DNA of 6,584 nt from Candidatus Microgenomates bacterium (GTDB lineage Bacteria; Patescibacteriota; Microgenomatia; 2-02-FULL-39-11), in assembly GCA_022866885.1 (NCBI GenBank), contig JALHWS010000105.1, positions 1 through 6,584 on the forward strand, written 5' to 3'. Below are positions 1 to 5,716 of the stretch, one piece after another. The notes under the pieces were generated by a model. It saw only the letters and a program-made list of their open reading frames with translations. It ran no database searches and was not told the origin of the DNA. The stretch's first letter is position 1, and each line of letters starts with the position of its first letter. The position numbers and the translations under genes were made by a program.

Positions 1-132
1 ACAAGCTAAACTCTTATTTTTCTGCGTAATTATATTGTTCAATCCGCCTCGGATGAAGAGAGGACGAATAAGGCACACCCTCTTGACTAACCCGGTATTC
101 CGTGAAAAGAATGAGGCTAATGTCGTGAAAAG

Positions 133-141
133 TTATCCACA
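133..141 (+). other. DnaA-box-like 9-mer TTATCCACA
   Basis: The nine bases match the classical DnaA box (TTATNCACA) exactly. I see only this one copy, with no AT-rich unwinding region or second box close by, so it may be chance or a single regulatory box rather than part of an origin. Confidence 0.25.
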
Positions 142-160
142 AAAAGCGTAATTACTATGG

Positions 161-189
161 GATATATATCAAACTATATCAGTGGTCAA
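161..189 (-). promoter_or_regulatory. Weak sigma70-like promoter candidate pointing left
   Basis: On the minus strand TTGACC (184-189) is followed after 17 bases by TATATC (161-166). The -10 overlaps one arm of a dyad, GATATA at 161-166 and TATATC at 175-180, which could be an operator. Transcription would run off the left edge into a region with no recognised gene. AT-rich sequence makes such matches common. Confidence 0.22.
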
Positions 190-220
190 AACAGGTCGCT
201 CTCCCCTCTCCTCCACTTTA

Positions 221-1036
221 TCATCCCCATTTCGTGATCAAAAAAGTCAAAACCAGAGTAAAAATAAAAACCGTCAGGTATTCCTTTACCGTATCTTTAA
301 ATAGTTTTTCCAGAAAATGTTGCTGGACAATACCCGTGATGCAGTAAAAACTGGCGGTCATTAAAAGTGCATAAGCGGTATTGGCGATTGGCCAGAATGA
401 TAAAGCCACAGCCAACTCCCCTATTCCTAAAGTAATAATGCCGGAATATTGTAAAATTTCCGGGGAAATTTTTTCTTCCAATTTCATCGACCAAAGCGAC
501 TGCAAAACCAGCGGAAAGATTACCGGTACCATAAATATCAAATTTAACCAAAAAGGCATCCGAAGCGAATAAATAATGATGGATGAGAAAAAAACAATAA
601 CCAGGGTAATCAACAATCCGACGCTGTGGGCTGCCCGGAGAAGCTGGATGGATCTTTCGATAGCCACATTATAAATATTTTCCACTAACAAAATAGCATA
701 ATTGCCAACGGAAAAAATAATGATCGTGAATAGCCTGATAATCCACCTGGCCGGTAAAAGAAAATAAAACAGAGAGACCGAAGCAGTGAAAAAAACCGGC
801 AGAATAAAAAGGAAAATCCACTCGATCCGTCTGATATCTTCCTTTAGTGACCAGATAGACAGGATGTAACTGGCCAGGGACAAAATCACCACCATCAGGA
901 AACGGAAGTCGGTCCAGATGAGCTGGGTAACCAGCAGTCCGGCGGTTAAAATGACAGTCTGTAAAGCAAAACGCTGGCGTTTGTCAAGGAAACGAAAAAA
1001 ATCTTTTTTGCGCCAAAGGCGATGGATTGGTTGCAT
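221..1036 (-). CDS. Polytopic inner-membrane protein of unknown function
   Basis: This is a 271-residue protein that is almost entirely hydrophobic, with about eight or nine likely membrane segments (roughly residues 25-40, 45-63, 71-93, 98-118, 138-157, 162-181, 197-213, 218-236 and 252-268). The basic N-terminus (HRLWRKKDFFRFLDKRQR) should be cytoplasmic. Semi-polar motifs between the segments include ENIYNVAIERSIQLLRAAHS near residues 119-138 and LGIGELAVALSFWPI near 203-217. I recall similar proteins from Microgenomates-type genomes but know no function. The frame is open further upstream to 1159, but that part lies inside yebC. The ATG at 1036, seven bases after the yebC stop, fits an operon better. 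No Shine-Dalgarno sequence precedes it, so translation may be coupled to yebC. No catalytic motif is visible. Confidence 0.85.
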   Translation of the reverse strand: MQPIHRLWRKKDFFRFLDKRQRFALQTVILTAGLLVTQLIWTDFRFLMVVILSLASYILSIWSLKEDIRRIEWIFLFILPVFFTASVSLFYFLLPARWIIRLFTIIIFSVGNYAILLVENIYNVAIERSIQLLRAAHSVGLLITLVIVFFSSIIIYSLRMPFWLNLIFMVPVIFPLVLQSLWSMKLEEKISPEILQYSGIITLGIGELAVALSFWPIANTAYALLMTASFYCITGIVQQHFLEKLFKDTVKEYLTVFIFTLVLTFLITKWG

Positions 1037-1043
1037 AAAAAAT

Positions 1044-1787
1044 TTACTTAAGATACGAGTCGGGAATGTCAAAATTGGCGAAAACTTTTTGGACGTCTTC
1101 AATCTCTTCAAGGCTGGAAAGAAGAGAAAGCGTCTTTTTGGCTTTTCCGAGATCTTCAACCGGGACTAAAGTGATCGGCCGGTAAACAAGTTCCGAATGA
1201 GTAACAGTGAAATTGGTCTTTTGAAGTGCTTCTTTTAATTTATGAAGATCCTTCGGCTGGGTATAAATTTCTACAAATTCACCACTGTCTTCTAAATCCT
1301 CTGCCCCGATATTGATAGCTTCCTCCATAATCTGATCATAAGTCTTACCGTTTTTGGCGACGGAGATACTGCCGCAGTACTTGAAGAAATGAATTACCGA
1401 TCCCATCGCGGCTAAACTCCCGCCTCCCCTATCCAGAATATTTTTGACTTCGGCAACGGTACGCATTTTATTTTCGGTTGCCGCCAAAATGATAATGCCA
1501 ACACCGCCCGGACCAAATGCTTCATAAACGACCTCTTCGATATTGGTGCCTTCAGCGCTCCCTTTAGCCTTCTCCAATGCCCGCTCAATATTTTCTTTCG
1601 GGACATTGGCTTCTCTGGCTTTTTCAATTGCCAGCCTTAATTTAAAATTCGACTCCGGATCGGCGTTACCGCTTTCTTTGACTGCGATATAAATCGCCCG
1701 AAGGATTTTGGTGAATACTTTGCCTTTAACCGCATCCGTAGCACCTTTTTGATGTTTAATTTTAGACCATTTGGAATGACCCGACAT
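1044..1787 (-). CDS. yebC: YebC/PmpR (TACO1) family translation or regulatory protein
   Basis: This 247-residue protein is full length for the family (about 240-250). It opens with the hallmark MSGHSKWSKIKHQKG and continues with KGKVFTKILRAI, the ESNFKLRLAIEKAREANVPK segment, EEVVYEAFGPGGVGIII and ENKMRTVAEVKNILDRGGG. The three-domain YebC layout is therefore complete. The family is cytosolic. Members have been described as transcription regulators (PmpR) and, more recently, as factors that help ribosomes through proline-rich stretches, as does mitochondrial TACO1. Which role applies here cannot be read from the sequence. The ATG at 1787 is fixed by the conserved N-terminus. A near-consensus promoter places the transcript start about 12 bases upstream, with no clear Shine-Dalgarno sequence. 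The membrane protein gene follows seven bases after the stop. The gene upstream is divergent. Confidence 0.98.
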   Translation of the reverse strand: MSGHSKWSKIKHQKGATDAVKGKVFTKILRAIYIAVKESGNADPESNFKLRLAIEKAREANVPKENIERALEKAKGSAEGTNIEEVVYEAFGPGGVGIIILAATENKMRTVAEVKNILDRGGGSLAAMGSVIHFFKYCGSISVAKNGKTYDQIMEEAINIGAEDLEDSGEFVEIYTQPKDLHKLKEALQKTNFTVTHSELVYRPITLVPVEDLGKAKKTLSLLSSLEEIEDVQKVFANFDIPDSYLK

Positions 1788-1805
1788 AATATTTTGAACT
1801 TCCCA

Positions 1806-1834
1806 ATTATATCCTGCCTCTTGACTTTTCTCAA
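1806..1834 (-). promoter_or_regulatory. Sigma70-type promoter of yebC
   Basis: Read on the minus strand, TTGAGA (1829-1834) is followed after exactly 17 bases by a perfect TATAAT (1806-1811). The expected start of transcription is near 1799, giving a leader of about 12 bases before the yebC ATG at 1787. It overlaps the divergent promoter of the TPR gene. Confidence 0.65.
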
Positions 1835-1849
1835 GTTAATCCGTAAACT
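1821..1849 (+). promoter_or_regulatory. Sigma70-type promoter of the TPR gene, overlapping the yebC promoter
   Basis: TTGACT (1821-1826) is followed after 17 bases by TAAACT (1844-1849). Transcription would start near 1856, about 13 bases before the ATG at 1869. Each promoter has its -35 box inside the other's spacer, and the two boxes form the inverted repeat CTTGA (1820-1824) and TCAAG (1831-1835). Polymerase could hardly occupy both at once. Confidence 0.5.
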
Positions 1850-1868
1850 ACTTTTATCTTTTTAACCC

Positions 1869-2586
1869 ATGTCGGATCTTTTCCAACAAGCTATTGACGC
1901 CGCTTTATGCTGTGATTGGTCGCAAGCGATAAAGATAAACGAGGAAATACTAAAAAACACTCCGCAAGACCTCTCTACTCTCAACCGTCTGATTTATGCC
2001 TATGTACAAATGGGCAAAATAAATAAAGCGAAAAAAAATTTGCCAAACCGTCCTTCAAATAGATAAATATAATTTTATCGCCCAAAAAAATCTTGATAAG
2101 ATTAAATCCCTTCCCAAAAAATTTTCTGGAGAAAAAAATGTAGAAACTGCCTCCCCTCTTTCGCCGAACCTGTTCCTTGAAGAACCCGGAAAAACAAAAA
2201 CCATCCAATTGACTCATCCGGCCCCGAAAAACACTATCTGCCGTTTAAGAATCGCTATGACGGTCAACCTTTATCCTAAAAAACATTCAATAGATGTCAG
2301 AAGTGAAAGCAAAACTTATCTGGGAGCCCTTCCCGATGACATCGCTTTCCGTCTGCTCCGTTTCCTCAAAGCCGGCAATACTTACCATGCCTGCATCAAA
2401 AATATCTGTAAAAATTCCATTTCGATTTTTGTCAGGGAAATTTCCCGCGGTAAAAAATTTCGAAACCAACCGACTTTTATGACTACCAGTTCAGGCCATG
2501 ATTATTCCTCACCGCTTAAAATCATCAAGAAATCGGATAGAGAAGTTGAAGACGAGAAAGACACTCAAGACGCATCAGATGAGTAA
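1869..2586 (+). CDS. TPR-repeat protein with a conserved C-terminal domain, split by a frameshift
   Basis: The gene is read in two frames. The first part, from the ATG at 1869, encodes TPR-like helices (DWSQAIKINEEILKNTPQDL, then LIYAYVQMGKINKAKK) and ends early at the TAA at 2064-2066. Skipping one base within the A run at 2031-2038 moves into a frame that continues the TPR pattern at once (ICQTVLQIDKYNFIAQKNLD) and stays open to the TAA at 2584-2586. The joined product has 238 residues: TPR helices to about residue 85, a linker, a compact region with YLGALPDDIAFRLLRFLKAG near 150-170 and ISIFVREISRGKKFRNQP after it, and an acidic tail. TPRs mediate protein binding; the partner is unknown. 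The C-terminal region faintly recalls HIRAN-like domains, a guess only. No Shine-Dalgarno sequence is seen. The cause may be an assembly error, a real mutation or slippage. Confidence 0.75.
2031..2038 (+). other. A8 homopolymer, probable frameshift site in the TPR gene
   Basis: Eight consecutive A follow a GCG codon and precede TTTGCC. With seven A the TPR gene would be one open frame. The alternative frame has its own stop at 2020-2022, so the shift must fall between 2023 and 2066, and this run is the obvious site. A -1 ribosomal shift would not restore the frame; a +1 or -2 shift, or loss of one A in the transcript, would. Confidence 0.7.
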
Positions 2587-2759
2587 TGGATTATTTTCTT
2601 TTTCAAAAAAAGGATCACGCCCCGAAAGCTGTTTTGATCCCTTTTGACGATTTTGATTTTTTTTACCTCCTCGGGAATTCCCAATTCCCGATCGGCGTCC
2701 TTGATCGCCCAAAACAAAGAAACGATGAAAATTACAGATAGACAAACAATTATAATCAT
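2565..2759 (-). CDS. Small single-span membrane protein, unknown function
   Basis: This is a 64-residue protein. It starts with a hydrophobic stretch (residues 1-18, MIIIVCLSVIFIVSLFWA), then an acidic turn (KDADRELGIPEEVKK) and a basic tail (KIKIVKRDQN, later LKKKII). It is probably a single-span protein with a soluble C-terminus. I do not recognise the family. Its ATG overlaps the TGA of the LCP-like gene in an ATGA arrangement. A good Shine-Dalgarno-like AGGAGAGGG lies nine bases upstream, which argues that it is really translated, coupled to the envelope gene before it. Its last 22 bases overlap the 3' end of the convergent TPR gene. The 3' part could be lower-quality coding sequence, so the exact end matters for any experiment. 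Confidence 0.65.
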   Translation of the reverse strand: MIIIVCLSVIFIVSLFWAIKDADRELGIPEEVKKIKIVKRDQNSFRGVILFLKKKIIHYSSDAS

Positions 2760-3772
2760 TTTATGAAACCCTCTCCTATGACGGCTTTGATATCCGAACG
2801 GTCTGCCTTGTCACGTTTATCTGATCCCATCCGACACCGGTATATCTCTTCCAATCTTTTGACGATGATGTTGTTTTTTAAAGACTCGTCGCCCAGATAA
2901 AGCAGACATTCTTCTTTCTGTTCATATACGGCAGTCGATTTGACGATGACATGGATGCCCATATTCTCCAAAATCCGACCGTATGCGGCCGCCATTTTTT
3001 CCTGACCGGTGGCGTTGGCGATCTCGACGGTAATTCTCTCCTGACGGATGGATGAATCCTGGAAATTATCAGCAACCGTAAGATCAAGATTATCTTTATC
3101 CAGCTCATATACCTCACTGCCATCAACCTGTTTTTCCATCTTGAGTATCGGGCTATTGCTCAGATTAAGAAAACGGATCTGATCAAGCCGAAGTCGCCCA
3201 ATCGCCCGCCAGAGACGGAACCGGTCGACAAAAGAAAAATTGGTTACCGTATTACCGCGCCAGGCAAGAAGATCGGAAAAGCCGGAAAAAAGACCAAACA
3301 GGGAAAAATATTTACTCTTCAGTTCCCTTAACTCTTCCTGACTCTTGGGAATTAAGCTTGGAGTTTTTTTGTATTCCACCATGAAGCCTTCGGTGCTGTA
3401 ACCGAAAGAGATTTCCGTGCTTTTTGCCAGCAGTTTCCCTCCGCCTCTTTTTTGGTCAAGTTCGCCCAACCGGTAAACGCTGGCTGAGGGAAATTTCTTA
3501 TAACCGTACGGCACGTCCAAAAGAGTATTGCCCGGAATCAGGATGTATAAAGCATTCTTCTTTTCCGGTTCGATAGTAAATATACCGAGATAATCGGATA
3601 ATATGTCGTCCTGTTGGGGTAAATTCTGCATCACTAAAGTGATTCTTCTTTTGCCGTCCCAAATGCTTTTGCCGAATAATCGTATCAGCGAAACAGAAAG
3701 CAGTATTAGAAATACGGCGATCGTGAAGATGATAAAAACGGAAATTAAAGGAGATTGACGTTTATTCCTCAT
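2756..3772 (-). CDS. Membrane-anchored LCP-like protein with LytR C-terminal domain
   Basis: This is a 338-residue protein with a short basic N-terminus, one membrane span (about residues 9-33) and an extracytoplasmic remainder. Residues about 44-135 follow the pattern of an LCP (LytR-CpsA-Psr) domain: ALYILIPGNTLLDVPYGYKK, then GGGKLLAKSTEISFGY. LCP enzymes attach glycopolymers to peptidoglycan, but the usual IPRDT arginine motif reads IPGNT here and the early acidic metal ligands are not evident, so transferase activity is doubtful. Residues about 246-333 are a typical LytR_C domain (ITVEIANATGQEKMAAAYGRI, ending IKAVIGEGF). The ATG at 3772 is preferred: AAGGG lies four bases upstream. A TTG at 3811 would also fit the frame but lies within the preceding small gene. 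It overlaps that gene by 11 bases and the next gene by 4. A role in the cell envelope is inferred. Confidence 0.9.
   Translation of the reverse strand: MRNKRQSPLISVFIIFTIAVFLILLSVSLIRLFGKSIWDGKRRITLVMQNLPQQDDILSDYLGIFTIEPEKKNALYILIPGNTLLDVPYGYKKFPSASVYRLGELDQKRGGGKLLAKSTEISFGYSTEGFMVEYKKTPSLIPKSQEELRELKSKYFSLFGLFSGFSDLLAWRGNTVTNFSFVDRFRLWRAIGRLRLDQIRFLNLSNSPILKMEKQVDGSEVYELDKDNLDLTVADNFQDSSIRQERITVEIANATGQEKMAAAYGRILENMGIHVIVKSTAVYEQKEECLLYLGDESLKNNIIVKRLEEIYRCRMGSDKRDKADRSDIKAVIGEGFIK
2769..2777 (-). promoter_or_regulatory. Ribosome binding site of the 64-codon gene
   Basis: AGGAGAGGG on the minus strand sits nine bases before the ATG at 2759. It is made from the codons for the Gly-Glu-Gly near the end of the LytR_C domain, so the envelope gene carries its neighbour's initiation signal. 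It is the clearest Shine-Dalgarno sequence in the window. Confidence 0.55.
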
Positions 3773-3908
3773 TTTTCCCTTTTTTGATGATCTCGATCTG
3801 CGGTAAGACAAAGGTCTTCGTGCCGCTCAATTGATTGGCTTTTTTGTCAAGAAAAGTTTTTTTAAACTTTTTCTTGTCTCCTTTATAAAACCCTCCAAAT
3901 TGTCCCAT
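3762..3908 (-). CDS. Small lysine-rich conserved protein (48 residues)
   Basis: This gene is short and easily missed. The protein starts MGQFGGFYKGDKKKFKK and ends IEIIKKGKNEE; 12 of 48 residues are lysine. It has a glycine/aromatic start, a lysine-rich centre and a PQIEIIKKG motif near residues 36-44. There is no membrane segment or signal peptide. I recall closely similar small proteins (QFGGFYKG, ending with IEIIGKGKK-like sequence) in Microgenomates-type genomes, usually unnamed; this is memory, not a search. It begins 11 bases after the Kef gene's stop, and its last 11 bases overlap the start of the LCP-like gene, so the two are probably coupled. No Shine-Dalgarno sequence is seen; a possible promoter would give an almost leaderless transcript. 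Nucleic-acid or ribosome binding is a guess from its charge only. Confidence 0.75.
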   Translation of the reverse strand: MGQFGGFYKGDKKKFKKTFLDKKANQLSGTKTFVLPQIEIIKKGKNEE

Positions 3909-3916
3909 ATGGATAT

Positions 3917-3946
3917 ATTTTAACCCAATCCGTGCTCAATTTTCAA
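3917..3946 (-). promoter_or_regulatory. Possible internal promoter before the small lysine-rich gene
   Basis: On the minus strand TTGAAA (3941-3946) and TAAAAT (3917-3922) are 18 bases apart, each one mismatch from consensus. The -10 box includes the Kef stop codon. Transcription would start near 3910, about two bases before the ATG at 3908, giving a leaderless message. Confidence 0.35.
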
Positions 3947-5650
3947 CCTGGTAATCTTGCCCTCTATCTCCTCGGCCGGGATATTAAAAAGCTTCAATAG
4001 TTTTTCCGTCATCGATACCGCCGCCTCAAATTCCGGCTGGACAACCGTTTCGACGCCTAAGCTTTTCAGTTTTTTCTGGTCCTCCTCAAAATGGGTCCGG
4101 CAAATCAGCTTGATATTGGGATTTAGCAGCATGATATTTGAAATGATCGATTCCTGCATCGTCCGGTCCGAATAGGCAATGATGACGATTTTCGCTTTAT
4201 CGAGATTGGCAAAACGTAAGACGTCAATCTCGACCGGGTCGCCATAAATGACGTTAATCCCTTCCTCACGCAATTTCCTGACGATTTGATGATTGTAATC
4301 GACAACCAGATACGGAATTTCCACGAAGCTTAAAGCGCGGCAAATATATCTGCCTACCCGTCCGTGTCCCAGGACGACAACGTGGTCTTTCATGTTTTCC
4401 ACTTCAGAAGGTATTAGCCTGTCGTAACGGACAAAAAATTTGGCCAGACTGGGAAGTTTTTTAAAAATATTTTTTTTAATAAGATAATAAAGTTTGTTGC
4501 TGACCGATAAGATTGGTACCGAGAAGACTAAAGTCATGAAGGTCACGGATAAAATAGTCATATATGTTTTCTCGTCGATTAACTTCGCGCTTACGGCGGT
4601 AATAGCCAATATAAAGGCAAACTCACCGATCGAGACTAAAGAAACTCCGACTAAAGCGGCAATTTTCGTGTGATAACCCATGAAAAAAATAATCAATGCG
4701 GATATAACCAGTTTCAAACACATAATAAAGACAACCAACAACAGGATAAATTGCCAGGAATCAAAAATAAATTTCGGGTCGATCATAAAACCCAGGGAAA
4801 CGAAAAAGACGACCGAAAAAATATCCCTTAAAGGTCTGATTTCGGCAAAAATACCGTGTTTAGCCGACGATGAGCCGATGAGGACGCCGGCGATAAAAGC
4901 GCCGATGGCGAAAGAAAAACCGAAAAACTGGAAAATGAAGGAGAAAATCAAACAGATAAGGACGGCGCAAATTAATATCAGTTCCCTGCTTTTAAGGTCA
5001 GCAACCCTGTCGATAATGAAAGGGATAATTTTTTTACCGATGATTAAGACCGCAAAAAAAATAATTACCGCCAGAATAATATTTATTCCGAGATAAACCG
5101 GTGAGGCTGTCTCAAAACTGCCGCCTTTTATTGTCTTGCCGATAGCCGGTAAAATAATCATCAAGGGCAAAGTATAAAGGTCCTGCATGAAAAGCCATCC
5201 CGAAGCCATCCGACCATGAAGGGTATCCAGCTCTCCGTTTTCCGTTAAAGTTTTGACTACTACTGCGGTTGAGGAAAGCGAAAAAACTGCGCCAAGAAAA
5301 AGGGCTGTGTAAAAATCCAATCCGAATAAGGGGAAAATAATTATCGATACCAGGATCGTCAGGACTATTTGGATAAATGAACCGAAGATAATCACCTCAC
5401 CCAGTTCTTTCATTTTGGCAAGGGAAAACTCCAAGCCCAAAGTAAAAAGGAGCAAAGCAACCCCGACTTCGGCGATCTGGGCCATCGTCCCGCCGGGGGG
5501 GATAAAACGGCTTAAGAAACCGCCGCTTAAAACTCCGCCCAAAAGATAACCGACCAAAAGAGGCAGCTTGAGTATTTTGGCGATTATTCCGCCCAAAAAA
5601 GCGGCCAGAAGGACAAAAATCAATTCCACGGCAAGGGTTGCTGGTGGCAT
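3920..5650 (-). CDS. Kef-type CPA2 cation/proton antiporter with C-terminal NAD-binding (TrkA-N/RCK) domain
   Basis: This 576-residue protein has about 12 membrane segments to roughly residue 392, followed by a cytoplasmic Rossmann domain. Family signatures are LLLFTLGLEFSLAKM (66-80), LGAVFSLSSTAVVVKTLTENG (119-139), the FMQD version of the Kef FQD motif around residues 154-157, AIGAFIAGVLIGSSSA (248-263), VFFVSLGFMID (281-291) and SIGEFAFILA (340-349). The C-terminal TrkA-N domain (from about 421) has GHGRVG (428-433) as its GxGxxG loop and Asp451 at the end of the second strand, as expected for NAD(H) binding. A separate TrkA-C domain is not evident. Such proteins exchange potassium or sodium for protons across the inner membrane, gated by the nucleotide domain; ion choice cannot be read here. 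It follows the RluA-family gene after 66 bases. The ATG at 5650 has no Shine-Dalgarno sequence. Confidence 0.95.
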   Translation of the reverse strand: MPPATLAVELIFVLLAAFLGGIIAKILKLPLLVGYLLGGVLSGGFLSRFIPPGGTMAQIAEVGVALLLFTLGLEFSLAKMKELGEVIIFGSFIQIVLTILVSIIIFPLFGLDFYTALFLGAVFSLSSTAVVVKTLTENGELDTLHGRMASGWLFMQDLYTLPLMIILPAIGKTIKGGSFETASPVYLGINIILAVIIFFAVLIIGKKIIPFIIDRVADLKSRELILICAVLICLIFSFIFQFFGFSFAIGAFIAGVLIGSSSAKHGIFAEIRPLRDIFSVVFFVSLGFMIDPKFIFDSWQFILLLVVFIMCLKLVISALIIFFMGYHTKIAALVGVSLVSIGEFAFILAITAVSAKLIDEKTYMTILSVTFMTLVFSVPILSVSNKLYYLIKKNIFKKLPSLAKFFVRYDRLIPSEVENMKDHVVVLGHGRVGRYICRALSFVEIPYLVVDYNHQIVRKLREEGINVIYGDPVEIDVLRFANLDKAKIVIIAYSDRTMQESIISNIMLLNPNIKLICRTHFEEDQKKLKSLGVETVVQPEFEAAVSMTEKLLKLFNIPAEEIEGKITRLKIEHGLG

Positions 5651-5659
5651 ATATTATTT

Positions 5660-5689
5660 ACTTTAGAACAAAAAGGTCCGAAGTATCAA
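5660..5689 (-). promoter_or_regulatory. Possible promoter of the Kef gene
   Basis: On the minus strand TTGATA (5684-5689) and TAAAGT (5660-5665) are separated by 18 bases in the 66-base gap after the RluA-family gene. The expected start, near 5653, again leaves almost no leader before the ATG at 5650. The -10 box is imperfect and the surroundings are AT-rich, so this is weak. Confidence 0.3.
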
Positions 5690-5716
5690 GTGTCAGGAAA
5701 CAGGCACTTAGATATG

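Larger units (their letters stand above)
1..220. other. Left intergenic or gene-edge region without a confident gene
   Basis: No convincing gene lies here. Two frames stay open to the left edge. One is plus strand, from base 2 to a TAA at 149-151, with an ATG at 53. The other is minus strand, from about base 130 down to base 1. Neither translation resembles a family I know, and open frames of this length occur by chance. The stretch holds two 9-base direct repeats: GCGTAATTA at 24-32 and 146-154, and CGTGAAAAG at 101-109 and 124-132. It also holds a DnaA-box-like 9-mer (133-141) and an AT dyad (161-166 with 175-180). It could be the tail of a neighbouring gene plus a regulatory spacer. No terminator hairpin follows the gene ending at 221. 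Confidence 0.5.

Noticed and set aside
2..151. Plus-strand open frame at the left edge as a partial gene
   Set aside because: It has only 49 codons and no recognisable similarity, and the minus strand is open over nearly the same stretch, so coding direction cannot be decided.
1037..1159. Longer start of the membrane protein inside yebC
   Set aside because: It would overlap yebC by over 100 bases, and the basic extension has no family support; the ATG at 1036 sits just after the yebC stop.
2605..2645. Possible terminator after the TPR gene (GGATCA at 2612-2617 with TGATCC at 2635-2640)
   Set aside because: The stem is only six pairs with a 17-base loop, has no T tract directly after it, and lies inside the convergent 64-codon gene.
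3773..3811. TTG start for the LCP-like gene at 3811
   Set aside because: It lies inside the 48-codon gene and lacks a ribosome site, whereas the ATG at 3772 has AAGGG upstream.
3845..3872. A/T-rich inverted repeat in the 48-codon gene
   Set aside because: Its arms are almost purely A/T and it encodes the lysine-rich centre, so base composition explains it.
4680..5096. Plus-strand frame of 138 codons opposite the Kef gene
   Set aside because: It is an antisense shadow of a clearly conserved transporter gene, with low-complexity lysine/isoleucine content and no recognisable domain.
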